From a virus, in the IMG/VR virus record IMGVR_UViG_3300031576_000013, positions 30,809 through 94,808 of that record: a stretch of 64,000 nt of DNA, one strand, 5' to 3'. The first letter of the stretch is position 1; each line of letters begins with the position of its first letter. A program made the position numbers and the translations under genes. This document shows, in pieces, positions 18,101 to 25,892 of the stretch. The notes under the pieces are model-generated. The model was not told the origin of the DNA and ran no database searches. It worked only from the letters and a program-made list of their open reading frames with translations.

Positions 18101-19725
18101 CCTTCGATTTCGAGCCAAATCGGCGGCTGTAGGGACTTCACGGCGGCGAACACGCGATTCGGCGCGTTCATTGGTTTATTCCAGTACGAGCCCTCCATGT
18201 TGAAGGTGACTGCGAGTCGTTTGCCTTCAGGTACGGTGTCTACATCAGGCACTTTTCCTGCGCGCTGGATCGCAAGCGTGAAACCCGTGAGGAAATCCTC
18301 GCCGGTCTTGACACGGAAATCTCCGTGAACCGACCGACCTCTGAAATGACTCTGGAATACGGCCGCGCGGGGTTCTTCCTTTTCGGGATAGATCAGGATT
18401 GGGTTCTGCTGCTTCTCGGCGTCTTCGTCGCGCATATCGACGACGCGTTTTTCGGCGACGGGATGGACGACGAGATCGTAGAGATCTACGTAGCTCGTGT
18501 ATGGACCGCAGCCACCGGTATCTGGATCGGAGTCGTCATGGAATTGAACTCGCTGCGAAATCTCCGGCGGTAGCATCCGACCGAGCCTGAACTTCAAAAC
18601 TTGCAGTGTCTTCTCATCAAGTGGTCCGTCGATGAGCACGTCGACGTCGTTCTTCGTTTCGCCGTTGTTCACGATCGAACCGACTAATCGAACGACCGGT
18701 GCGCGAATCAGGAAGGGCTTCTCGAAGTGTTTGAGAACTTCTTCGAGTTTGAGTGGCGGGTATTCGCCCGTCGATCCCGGATGGATCGGAGCATATCGAT
18801 CGGTCTTGCCCGCCTTCGAAATATCATCGGTTTCTTTGGTACGTGCCACGCCTGAAGGTCCAATCACGAGGGGCTTCCTGCGGCGAAGCCGACGCAGTTC
18901 GGCTTCGATTCCGAGTGGGTCTTCCACCTTGTCGACCAGCGCGCGAGCTTCGCGCGTCAGCTCGTCGTCAAAGGGGTGTTTCAAATCGCGCCGTGTGAAT
19001 TCTTCGATCATGAACGCTTCAGCGTTCACCAGATCTTCGCGGCCAACGCCTTCCGCCGACAGCTTGTCGTTACCAGCGAAAAGGCTTGCGAACGCGGCGT
19101 GCAATTCCCTGTCGAGCCGCTTGAGTTTTGCGTCATCGAAAGCCTTCAGGTTGCGAGGCGTGATCTCCGTCAGGTCGAACGTTGCGTGTTGACCCGGAAC
19201 CGTGTCCAGATCTGCCGTGGTCAGATCGCCCTCACCTTTTGCGACCGCCTCTTCTTCGAGATCGATCTCGGGGCCGTATCGCCGCCCGGGCGGTGTCTTC
19301 TTCAGCTCGATCGGAGGATCGAAAGCCCGAACCAGCTCCATCGGGATGTAGAACACCGGCTTGACCGGTTCGAACTCGGCCAGCGAGAACTTGTCGATCC
19401 CCTCACGCAGCTCCTTCGGGACGTCGTCGAGCGACGCGAACTCCTGCGGCTCTCGTAGAACCACGATCGCCCAGGCGAAGGTCGCCTTGGCCTCTGTCGG
19501 CTCGATCTCGTTTAGCAAGATCTGCGCTTCTCCGCTGCGTCCCTCTTGCTTGCGTCGAGACAGGACGCCTGCGCTCTTGTCCTCTTGAAGCCGTGCGACG
19601 AGCATTGGCGGGTCCGGCATCTTCAATACCGGCAGTGGGCCTGCCGGCATTTCGAACTTGCGCTGCTCTTCTGGGTTCCCCGGCAAGGGAACGACCGCCT
19701 CAACGTGGGCGTTCGGGGTCGACAT
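15181..19725 (-). CDS. 1514-aa fusion: nucleotidyltransferase-like, LigD-PE-like, ATP-dependent DNA ligase, XkdF-like prohead protease
   Basis: Segments in order. At about 325-420 there is a nucleotidyltransferase-like region with VGSIVNNGETKNDVDVLI (hGS...DxDhL). At about 455-580 there is a region like the LigD 3'-phosphoesterase, with H460, H467, D469 and R471 in SHFRGRSVHGDFRV followed by KRLAVTF. At about 985-1175 lies an ATP-dependent ligase adenylation core: motif I EPKLNGFR (K995, with N where D is usual), LDAE at 1047-1050, EGAMLK at 1148-1153 and WAKIKL at 1168-1172. An OB-like region follows to about 1265. At about 1325-1350 there is a Cys/His helical segment, and at 1385-1514 an XkdF-like (Peptidase_S78_2) domain with LGIVLEPETVDAQNDVYSSDEIRKAA shortened in places, MHR and the candidate nucleophile S1492 in GWSIGG. 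The gene sits between portal and scaffold, the protease position. A dispersed repeat lies at codons 15-20. The protein may be cut by its own protease domain; this is inferred. Confidence 0.8.
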   Translation of the reverse strand: MSTPNAHVEAVVPLPGNPEEQRKFEMPAGPLPVLKMPDPPMLVARLQEDKSAGVLSRRKQEGRSGEAQILLNEIEPTEAKATFAWAIVVLREPQEFASLDDVPKELREGIDKFSLAEFEPVKPVFYIPMELVRAFDPPIELKKTPPGRRYGPEIDLEEEAVAKGEGDLTTADLDTVPGQHATFDLTEITPRNLKAFDDAKLKRLDRELHAAFASLFAGNDKLSAEGVGREDLVNAEAFMIEEFTRRDLKHPFDDELTREARALVDKVEDPLGIEAELRRLRRRKPLVIGPSGVARTKETDDISKAGKTDRYAPIHPGSTGEYPPLKLEEVLKHFEKPFLIRAPVVRLVGSIVNNGETKNDVDVLIDGPLDEKTLQVLKFRLGRMLPPEISQRVQFHDDSDPDTGGCGPYTSYVDLYDLVVHPVAEKRVVDMRDEDAEKQQNPILIYPEKEEPRAAVFQSHFRGRSVHGDFRVKTGEDFLTGFTLAIQRAGKVPDVDTVPEGKRLAVTFNMEGSYWNKPMNAPNRVFAAVKSLQPPIWLEIEGRKFEAGEVGATAEEEGVIVRIARPQVTHLILKPFFAEYAVEGDQKFHGLLTFRLLVGRGDASEEEVETGRRTREGEAFWVAMFNKDLTPSVLRRRAIATKTLPPKGRSALPLGIKNAIPPEFRYWEKDKPSEVEATRNALIEAHLVTAETVQINRDFRLTLKTKKFWPSADIAPEIVEARTVEEAMDRIAATIATENATRLLKQLKAAPYTLTWQRFKGQVVIRAAPSSQVFHLFIKRGENEIEDFQLEGDPFENDKIAVIRRALTNVEADKLLAYEGDAPPGEKVHGVEFNPSKNTPSQMRILSRGKIEFLDDQRQFKKIRVRGGDLADVSDDGVFVLVAEEEAGDLWQWERGKQPSRAVPGEKITKAHEVRDVSLQDGTVIEDVQIWDPRKIKDADDKGGDRKELKPLAVFKPMKVAARKTNEFRGGELDRLHEDFATGALLDSGILVEPKLNGFRVALQKDGDRVFIITEEFFSRKTEQRNYMKNWPGVTAELAKLPGPFVLDAEFMEFVDGAATPRRDLARFRGTGVVDDANVQLQIFDALYLPDEGNITQKDQAERRRLLEAFLNKRQSSRIKLVPALGTARTHESLDSLIAKAAASPGSEGAMLKSANATYSLGGESDGWAKIKLIREVRGIVYDKHPVKDSPGVFNYFYAFGPIPEKEQGNWPNLIELAGKKYAPAGKSFNSKVKAESGDVLRIEVTEVLFNRMTAGKWKITGFTPTVIDVTDEAPMTVNEVVAMLNPDEIKKRASEPPPPLWDLGCQLQAKVSVEIEKPFAGFANFEACVADQKTRGHDEEAAHRICDALRRDYEKIVEKEATSSSTPVSKLELRPWTHAVKLFKAEETAKEERYVLGIVLEPETVDAQNDVYSSDEIRKAAHGFMERYGHIGLMHRKLIDGRVKILESYLAPLDFTVAEQPVKKGTWLLAARIVDDELWEAVKRGEFTGWSIGGTAIKEADPVYSILAAPFVT
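19666..19681 (-). repeat. Dispersed repeat, N-terminal codons of the 1514-aa gene
   Basis: The minus strand reads GGGGAACCCAGAAGAG, 43 nt into the gene, translated as GNPEE. Same frame as the other sense coding copies. Confidence 0.8.
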
Positions 19726-20086
19726 GTAGCATCTCCGGCGCCCACGCGCTTACGTGCTTCGGCGGTTCCCACAACCTCCCGTCGAGCTCATTCCGCAAAG
19801 CGACTGGCAAAAAATCCACGGCCTTGTCGAGCGACCAGTGCAGATCGCCCTTCAAGATGCGAAACCACTTGATACAGATATCGCTGCGGCGCTTCACTTC
19901 GAGCTTCGATGGATTAGTCGCTGAGACTCGCGCTGCCGCACTCTCATTTCGTTCGAGGTCGTGTTTGAAGGACAGCGTGATCGCTTTGCGCATCCCATTC
20001 AGCACGCGATCAAGCCCATTCGGCTCGTTGATCAGCGAGGCGAAGGGCGCGGGATCCGTCTGGCTGTCGTCCATAGCGGCGATCAT
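19700..20086 (-). CDS. Hypothetical protein between zinc-ribbon protein and protease fusion
   Basis: A 128-aa protein, N-terminally acidic and then helical (DRVLNGMRKAITLSFKHDL), ending with a WEPPKHVSAW segment. It overlaps the start of the 1514-aa gene by 26 nt, so the two are probably coupled. No family recognised. The in-frame ATG at 20074 is an alternative start. Confidence 0.55.
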   Translation of the reverse strand: MIAAMDDSQTDPAPFASLINEPNGLDRVLNGMRKAITLSFKHDLERNESAAARVSATNPSKLEVKRRSDICIKWFRILKGDLHWSLDKAVDFLPVALRNELDGRLWEPPKHVSAWAPEMLHVDPERPR

Positions 20087-20107
20087 ACGGATCCGTCGAA
20101 AAGATGT

Positions 20108-20362
20108 CTACGTCAGCGTGATCAAACCGGTTTTCAGCTTCAATGCCACGCGGATGCCTTCGCCGTCTCTGGAGATTATCGCGTCAACTTTTCCCAGGCA
20201 CTCTGGGCATACAACCATCGCGACCCCACCGCCGTATCTGACGGTCACTTGTGTCTCCAGCACGCTCACCCGTTTGCACGCACGACACGCACCGACTCCC
20301 AGCGCTGCTGCCTTTTGCGCAGCTACAAAATCCGCGTACCCGGCCGGCCGATCCCCCGTCAT
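20108..20362 (-). CDS. Small zinc-ribbon protein overlapping the portal gene
   Basis: An 84-aa protein with CRAC and CPEC knuckles 24 residues apart, a typical zinc ribbon, and a C-terminal beta strand (GIRVALKLKTGLITLT). Its ATG overlaps the portal stop (ATGA at 20362-20359). Zinc-ribbon proteins of this size can bind nucleic acid; the actual role is unknown. Confidence 0.7.
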   Translation of the reverse strand: MTGDRPAGYADFVAAQKAAALGVGACRACKRVSVLETQVTVRYGGGVAMVVCPECLGKVDAIISRDGEGIRVALKLKTGLITLT

Positions 20363-22146
20363 TTTTCAGGTATCTCCTCGCCGCCAGTTCCTATTCCGGC
20401 TAACCGTTTATCATCGCCAGCTTCCCTGCGCCCCTGTGCGTGCCCGTTTGGCTCCTGGCGATGTTCGGCCCGGCCTTCCGAGGCGATTTGACTTGTCAAA
20501 GCTCGAATCCTTCCAGCCACGCGCTCCCCCTCTTCTTCTGGATTCCTTGATGGGGAACCTTTTCGAGCTTCCTGAAGGGTCAACTTGAAGGGCTGTTGTG
20601 TCCACGGATCTGTCAAAACTGGCAGTTCGCGGTTGAACACGTCGGTCGCTAGCGCGCGGCCCTCAGCTGGTGTGAGAACGCCTGCGTCGGAGAGCGTAGC
20701 TACGATCTCGGCCAGCACTTCGGGATCTTTTGTCGTCGGAGAGTTGGACTCGAATTTCCAGAAGGAGATGTGAAGTTCAGGCAGTAACTTTCTATTTATC
20801 ACTTCGTCGAACTGGTTTCGCAGCGGGGTGAAGACTTGATCTTCAGCTAGACGCAATGCGGCAAAAGCCGTGGCGCGATTGATCGCCCGGTCGCGCCCCA
20901 CCAAAATTCGTGGCAATCGGAAGCTCGACCCGATTTTTTCCCAGTTGCCCTCGTCGTAGTTTTGAAACAATGCATCTTGCTGCTGCGCTTCGCGTAGCGG
21001 GACGAACTTCATCGACGGGACGATTCCAGACGTACCTCCGGTCGATTTTTGGCCTTCGGCTTCGAGGACAAGAATCTTGTGGAAGTTTTTTCGTCCTTTG
21101 ATGTTGCTCTCGATGAACTCCTCGATGCGCGGCACAACCCCTTTAGCAAGCCGTCCGCCAGCGACGAGCAGCGCAAGCGGAGGGACGGTCTTGCTCTGGA
21201 AATAACTGAGGTTCACCTCGTCCAGTTCCCGGGAACCCAGAACAGCGGGTAGATTGCCGATCCATTGAGGGACTCCGTAAGTGGAACCAGGCGTCGGGAT
21301 TGCGAAGTGCAAAATTTCGTTGGCGGGTGCGTCCAGTGGCGGCTTGTCGGGATCGGCTTCGAGTGCTGCCGGCGACGCATAAATCTTGCCTGTTGCTCGC
21401 GAGACGGTGCGTGGGTCGCCGAATTCTTTGAAATACGCCTTGATCTTGCCCTGAATCGGATCGATCTCGGCGAACTTGCGAAAGAATCGGCGTTGAACGA
21501 CTTCCGTCGTCGAGATGCGTGTGGTTGGAATGCGTTCTTTTGTCTCAACAGGGATCGGATCGAGGGGCAGCAAACGCATCGTCACCGACGGTGCGAGCAC
21601 CAACCGCGCCGGCATTATTCTGTTGTCGCGTAGGATTTCCCAATATGCGTTTCCAGTCGTCAGCAAGTCTCGACGTGTTCGAGAGCGCAGCTCGACGAAG
21701 GAGTAATCGGGGCAACAGACGGCAAAGAAGGTACGCAGGCGATTGATTTCGATGCGCGCAACTCTGCGTAATTCTTCGAGTTTTGCACGAACGGCTTCGG
21801 AATCCGGCTCGACGAACGGCTCGCGGCGTTCCTCGCTTAGAACCAACCGTTCGACGATCATCTCGTCCCGGATATCGGCTTCGGCACCAGGCCGTGTGAG
21901 GTCAATTCCGGCAGTGTATTTGTGGCCGAACGCGTCGACGTTCGTGACGATCGCCTCAATATGCTGAGACAGCGACGACGAAAGCTCGTAGAGCTGAAGC
22001 AGCGTTTCGGGCGCGTACTTCGGTTCGAGGACGCCGGTTACGGCCTTTCCTTTTTGAGTGAGCGCTGTGAGCCACTCCACGGTCGAGACGGGGGCGTCCC
22101 TAAAGGTCGCCTTTCCAACGACGTTTTTCTCTTTCTTTTTCGGCAC
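20359..22146 (-). CDS. Portal protein
   Basis: A 595-aa portal of the PBSX/XkdE-like group. Recognisable blocks are LTQKGKAVTGVLEPKYAPETL near the N-terminus, HIEAIVTNVDAFGHKY, YGVPQWIGNLPAVLGSRELDEVNLSYFQ cut across the middle, NFHKILVLEAEGQ, and IGSSFRLPRILVGRDRAINRATA. The portal forms the dodecameric ring through which the terminase (55026-57492) packages DNA. Two diverged copies of the dispersed repeat lie in this gene, one sense near the C-terminus and one antisense in the PAVLGS segment. Confidence 0.88.
   Translation of the reverse strand: MPKKKEKNVVGKATFRDAPVSTVEWLTALTQKGKAVTGVLEPKYAPETLLQLYELSSSLSQHIEAIVTNVDAFGHKYTAGIDLTRPGAEADIRDEMIVERLVLSEERREPFVEPDSEAVRAKLEELRRVARIEINRLRTFFAVCCPDYSFVELRSRTRRDLLTTGNAYWEILRDNRIMPARLVLAPSVTMRLLPLDPIPVETKERIPTTRISTTEVVQRRFFRKFAEIDPIQGKIKAYFKEFGDPRTVSRATGKIYASPAALEADPDKPPLDAPANEILHFAIPTPGSTYGVPQWIGNLPAVLGSRELDEVNLSYFQSKTVPPLALLVAGGRLAKGVVPRIEEFIESNIKGRKNFHKILVLEAEGQKSTGGTSGIVPSMKFVPLREAQQQDALFQNYDEGNWEKIGSSFRLPRILVGRDRAINRATAFAALRLAEDQVFTPLRNQFDEVINRKLLPELHISFWKFESNSPTTKDPEVLAEIVATLSDAGVLTPAEGRALATDVFNRELPVLTDPWTQQPFKLTLQEARKGSPSRNPEEEGERVAGRIRALTSQIASEGRAEHRQEPNGHAQGRREAGDDKRLAGIGTGGEEIPEK
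20525..20545 (-). repeat. Dispersed repeat, diverged copy in the portal C-terminus
   Basis: The minus strand reads GGAATCCAGAAGAAGAGGGG and one more G: one substitution and a 3-nt expansion relative to the consensus. Translated as RNPEEEG, in the same frame as the other sense copies. Confidence 0.6.
21231..21249 (+). repeat. Dispersed repeat, antisense copy in the portal gene
   Basis: The plus strand reads GGGAACCCAGAACAGCGGG, while the portal gene runs on the minus strand and reads it as AVLGS. Confidence 0.6.
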
Positions 22147-22533
22147 TTACAGTGGCCGAGCGCGCAGCGCTTGTGAGACGCGGATCTTTACAGCCGTCGC
22201 CGTAGTTGCGGTCGCGTCGATTCGGATGAAGGCCACGGCGGCTTCGCCCAACTCGAAGATTTCCGCGAGATCTTTTTTGACCGTGAGCTTCGGACGCCGA
22301 ATCCACACGTTGTTGATGCCGTCGCGAATGAGCGGTTCGAGATCCAAGGTGTCGGTCAGAGCACCGCCGGTACCCGTCCAGTACACGAAGATCTTTTCCG
22401 CCCCTTTCGAACTGAACGCGACGGCCAATGGAAAGTTCGCGTCGCTCAGCGTCGTAGAGTCGGCCGCAGCTGCACCTGACAGAGAGCGGTGCTGTAGGAA
22501 ATAACCTGGACGATCGAGTGGCTGTTCTGGCAC
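22147..22533 (-). CDS. Hypothetical protein, first gene of the structural operon
   Basis: A 128-aa protein starting at a GTG with a clear AAGGAG ribosome site. The sequence is beta-rich with a hydrophobic middle (ANFPLAVAFSSKGAEKIFVYW), a basic strand and an Ala/Thr-rich end. Its stop abuts the portal ATG. Upstream on the minus strand a weak promoter (TTGCAA, 18 nt, TAGATT) can be drawn. No family recognised. Confidence 0.6.
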   Translation of the reverse strand: MPEQPLDRPGYFLQHRSLSGAAAADSTTLSDANFPLAVAFSSKGAEKIFVYWTGTGGALTDTLDLEPLIRDGINNVWIRRPKLTVKKDLAEIFELGEAAVAFIRIDATATTATAVKIRVSQALRARPL

Positions 22534-22602
22534 GAGAGACTCCTTATCTGAAATCTACAGCACTTACATAGGTCTTTGCAACGGCCCGACTTTTCGATAA
22601 GG

Positions 22603-22608
22603 TATGAT
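22603..22608 (+). promoter_or_regulatory. Candidate -10 element directly before the first fibre gene
   Basis: TATGAT at 22603-22608 lies 5 nt before the ATG at 22614, so transcription would begin at or within one or two bases of the start codon. No convincing -35 is seen at 17 nt; the nearest TTGCAA is 21 nt upstream. No ribosome site is present apart from a weak AAGG overlapping the element. It parallels the better promoters near 54.95 kb. Confidence 0.4.
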
Positions 22609-22613
22609 CGCGA

Positions 22614-24719
22614 ATGTCCGACCAGTTCTTTCTCGGCTCGGTTTTTGTGAATTCCGACGCCGGAACTTTGACGCAGGGCGACGTAGTCGTTTTCGACTCG
22701 GCGACCAACGGAGGAGTTAAACGAACCAGTATCGCAGGCGCGTCCAACACCGCTGGTATCGTCGTAGACGGCGGTCCGACGGCGACTCAAGTTTCGATCG
22801 CGACGATTGGTGGCCAGCGAACTCGCATAAAGGTCGCTCTCGGTGATGCTATCGCGCGGCTGGACAAACTGGTTACAAGCATCACGCCGGGGGTAGCAAA
22901 AGTTGACAACACCGCTGGGCTGGGCGCGGTCTTCGCTGTAGCGATTGAGGAGAAAGCGTCTGGCGACGGAACGGAAGTCGACGCGATTCTGCTTCCTTTC
23001 GGGATTGGGGCTCCGACAGGTGGACCGGTCACGGGCAGCGGCGTTGGAACCCGTGTCGCTTTTTGGACGCCTGTCGGGGCGACGACGGATCTAGGCAGCG
23101 ATCCGAGTCTTTACTGGGACAACACAGCCAAGCGCCTTGGTATCGGTACAACCACGCCGACAACCGATCTGGAAATCAAGAACGTCACAGCCGGCCCGAA
23201 GATCACGCTGCGCGCTGCTGGAGATATGATTGCAACGCTCTCGGTCGAGAGCGACGCGACGGCCAGTTTTGCCGTTTTCGATCCGGCGGGAGGTAGCACT
23301 GATCTGCTACTCAACGCAGACAACAACATCGTCGGAAACACTCCAGCCTACCAATTTTCTCCCAACGGCCCGACGGTAGATGCGAGCTTCGCTTCACAGA
23401 TTACGACGCTGATCAATTTCGCAACTTATGATAGCGCGATCGCCCGGACAATAACCAACGCCGCTACGGTCGGCATCGCAGGTCCGCCTGTTGCCAGCGG
23501 CAGCGTCACCATAACGAATTCGTATTCTTTGTGGTCGCAATCCGGAAATGTGCTGATCGAGGAACCCGCCGACACGGCCATACTTACGGTCAGAGCGTCA
23601 GGTTCCAGCAATTCGCGTGTAGTCGTTCATTCCGTCGCCGACATTGCCGAATTGATACTTCAGGGTCCGGCTGGCAATGCGGCGATGTTTTTGGACGGAA
23701 ATATTCTTCAAACCACCCTCAATACGGGCGGTAGTGTGCCTGACATCCAGGTGCACAGTGGTGGAACTTCCGTTGCTACGTACCACTATGCAACGATCAG
23801 CAATACACCCCTTGCTGCGGGAACAGTAGCTGAACGCCATCAGTTCCTCATCGATCCCACTAATTATAGTGGGACTGGCACGATCACCATCGCAGCCACC
23901 TTGACGGTTTATGGCCCGCCTACGGTATCTGGAGGCGGCACCATCACGAACCCCTTTGCATCATGGGTTCGCGACGGCAGCGTCAGATTCGACAGCGTTA
24001 CGGGCGCGGCCAAAGTTTTCGCAATCGATCAGAAATCTGGCGCCGGAAGTTGGACTGTTGCATTCCAAGATAGTGCCGTAACTCAAGCGGTAATCTTCTG
24101 GAGCACGTCTGAAGTAACCTTTCAGACCGTACCTGAAAATGTAGATCTCGTCCTCGGCGCGTCCGGCGACGCGACGTTGACGATCGAAGGTCCGAACAAC
24201 CACTCGCTCGTAATGGTGGGCACTCAGCTTTCGCCCAATGCGCCGACCGGGTATTTCTATCTGCGGACGATGGCGGGAAAACCTGTCAGTTTTCCAACCA
24301 GCGAAGGCGACAGCGCAGTTCCACTCGTCGTCGATACCGTCAACAATCGATTCTGTTTCTATTCGAGCGCTGCGTGGCATTGCATAGGTGGCACGGCGGT
24401 TGAGAACTTCGACATCATCAACACCGATTCGACGCTGCTAACCGCCGATCACGACACGATCGTTCGCACGACCAGCGGTACCATAACTGTCTTTTTGCCG
24501 CTGGTAAGTTCAGTTCCTAAAGGTAAGATGATCCGAGTTCGCACACGAATTGGCGCCGGTGACGTGATAATGACCCGTAGCGGCACCGACGTAATATCGG
24601 GTTCTACGGGTAATTCTCAAACATCGGAGACTTGTTCCGGGGCGAGCAACGTCTTGCAATTTATCTCCAACGGTCCTGCAACCGGCCGTTGGGATCTAAT
24701 TCAGCGCGACGGAGTTTAA
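22614..24719 (+). CDS. Tail fibre protein with repeated beta modules
   Basis: A 701-aa protein. The N-terminal 125 residues form a Gly/Val-rich beta domain (TQGDVVVFDSATNGGVKRT, then GIVVDGG). From about 130 it has the VTGSGVGTRVAFWTPVGATT and WDNTAKRLGIGTTTP motif typical of long fibres and endosialidase-type appendages, followed by beta-helix-like repeats. The C-terminal region (NNRFCFYSSAAWHCIGG, then ITVFLPLVSSVPKGKMIRV) resembles fibre tip domains. It opens the plus-strand fibre cluster. Confidence 0.78.
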   Translation: MSDQFFLGSVFVNSDAGTLTQGDVVVFDSATNGGVKRTSIAGASNTAGIVVDGGPTATQVSIATIGGQRTRIKVALGDAIARLDKLVTSITPGVAKVDNTAGLGAVFAVAIEEKASGDGTEVDAILLPFGIGAPTGGPVTGSGVGTRVAFWTPVGATTDLGSDPSLYWDNTAKRLGIGTTTPTTDLEIKNVTAGPKITLRAAGDMIATLSVESDATASFAVFDPAGGSTDLLLNADNNIVGNTPAYQFSPNGPTVDASFASQITTLINFATYDSAIARTITNAATVGIAGPPVASGSVTITNSYSLWSQSGNVLIEEPADTAILTVRASGSSNSRVVVHSVADIAELILQGPAGNAAMFLDGNILQTTLNTGGSVPDIQVHSGGTSVATYHYATISNTPLAAGTVAERHQFLIDPTNYSGTGTITIAATLTVYGPPTVSGGGTITNPFASWVRDGSVRFDSVTGAAKVFAIDQKSGAGSWTVAFQDSAVTQAVIFWSTSEVTFQTVPENVDLVLGASGDATLTIEGPNNHSLVMVGTQLSPNAPTGYFYLRTMAGKPVSFPTSEGDSAVPLVVDTVNNRFCFYSSAAWHCIGGTAVENFDIINTDSTLLTADHDTIVRTTSGTITVFLPLVSSVPKGKMIRVRTRIGAGDVIMTRSGTDVISGSTGNSQTSETCSGASNVLQFISNGPATGRWDLIQRDGV

Positions 24720-24723
24720 CGAC

Positions 24724-25419
24724 ATGGGCGCTTTCAGCCATACCAATTGGATTTGCGGCGAAATTTATTCGCGCGCTGTTCAATTCGTAGGCGCTGCACA
24801 AAGCGTGGGCCTTTACTTCGACGACTACATCGAGACCGAATCGCAACATCCGTTTGGCTGGGCGGCACAACTCGCGGCGGCTGGTGCGCTTGTTTTGCCC
24901 GCAGCAAGGTTGTCCGGCGTGATCCAGATGTCGTCCGGTGCGACGGCCTCGGGTGCCGCCGGAATTGCATCCGCCTCGCCGCTGGCCCGTTCGATCGGAA
25001 CGTCGAAGTGGTACTGGGCCTCGCGGCTGCGATTCACGACAGCGATCGACGCACAGACTTTCATGGGTGTTGGGTTGGCGGACGCCGTTTTGAGCCCGAC
25101 CGACATTTTTACGATCGGGATCCACGGGGACATCTCGACGGTCAACTTTACCGCGCGGCAGGTTGGTGCAGGAACCGCGTCGATAGATCTCGGCGTCGCG
25201 ATCGACACGAATACTTGGCATCTGTTCGAGCTTTACTGCAAAAGCGATTCGACAATTTATGCACGTGTCGATCGTGGCACAGAACAGTCGGTCGCGATGG
25301 GTACGTTGCCGTCCGCCGAGGATACGTTCGGCTTTCTCACGGCGAGGAACGGCTCGACGGCAGCCGATCGCGTCATGCAGGTCGATTACAGCGCTTGTCT
25401 ATATCCGCGTGATTCATAA
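24724..25419 (+). CDS. Tail appendage protein with lectin/glucanase-like jelly roll
   Basis: A 231-aa protein beginning 5 nt after the preceding stop. The pattern SKWYWASRLRFTTAIDAQTFMGVGLAD, then WHLFELYCKSDSTIYARVD and a C-terminal DYSACLYP, resembles the concanavalin A-like jelly rolls used as carbohydrate-binding modules on phage fibres. Position in the fibre cluster supports a receptor-contact role. Confidence 0.6.
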   Translation: MGAFSHTNWICGEIYSRAVQFVGAAQSVGLYFDDYIETESQHPFGWAAQLAAAGALVLPAARLSGVIQMSSGATASGAAGIASASPLARSIGTSKWYWASRLRFTTAIDAQTFMGVGLADAVLSPTDIFTIGIHGDISTVNFTARQVGAGTASIDLGVAIDTNTWHLFELYCKSDSTIYARVDRGTEQSVAMGTLPSAEDTFGFLTARNGSTAADRVMQVDYSACLYPRDS

Positions 25420-25442
25420 ACCAATAAGGTCAAGGTGATCAA

Positions 25443-25865
25443 ATGAGCGAGCACAAGATCAAAGAAGAGAATCGAACGAAGATGTTCAAGATCGGCTTTT
25501 CGTTTCGCGAGCGTGTGGTGCTCGCGTTACATCTCCTTCAGAACATCAAGCCCGCTAACCGAAGCGACCGCAAGCGCTTCGATACGCTATTCAATGATTT
25601 AGGGCTGGATGACATCGCTGAACGCCTCGATGGCGGCGGTGGTATCTCTCCGAAGGAGACCCAGCGGCAAGATGTCACCGTTTTCGACGTCACCGGTGAA
25701 GTGATTGATTACCTGTATGAGAAGCTGGACGGCCCTTCGAATGGTCCAGCTACGTTGACGATCGCCGACATCGAGCGTCGAATCGAAGACGTCAAGGCTG
25801 ACCGCTATACGCCTCCTTTGGCCGAGAACCTTCCATCCGAAGAAGCGGCGCCAGCGCCGTCGTAA
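25443..25865 (+). CDS. Hypothetical helical protein in the fibre cluster
   Basis: A 140-aa charged, helical protein (RERVVLALHLLQNIKPANRSD, then IADIERRIEDVKAD) with a Pro/Ala/Glu-rich tail. Unlike its neighbours it is not beta-rich, so it may be a fibre assembly helper instead of a fibre. No family recognised. Confidence 0.6.
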   Translation: MSEHKIKEENRTKMFKIGFSFRERVVLALHLLQNIKPANRSDRKRFDTLFNDLGLDDIAERLDGGGGISPKETQRQDVTVFDVTGEVIDYLYEKLDGPSNGPATLTIADIERRIEDVKADRYTPPLAENLPSEEAAPAPS

Positions 25866-25892
25866 CCGTCCTTCAAAAGAAAAAAAGGTGGT

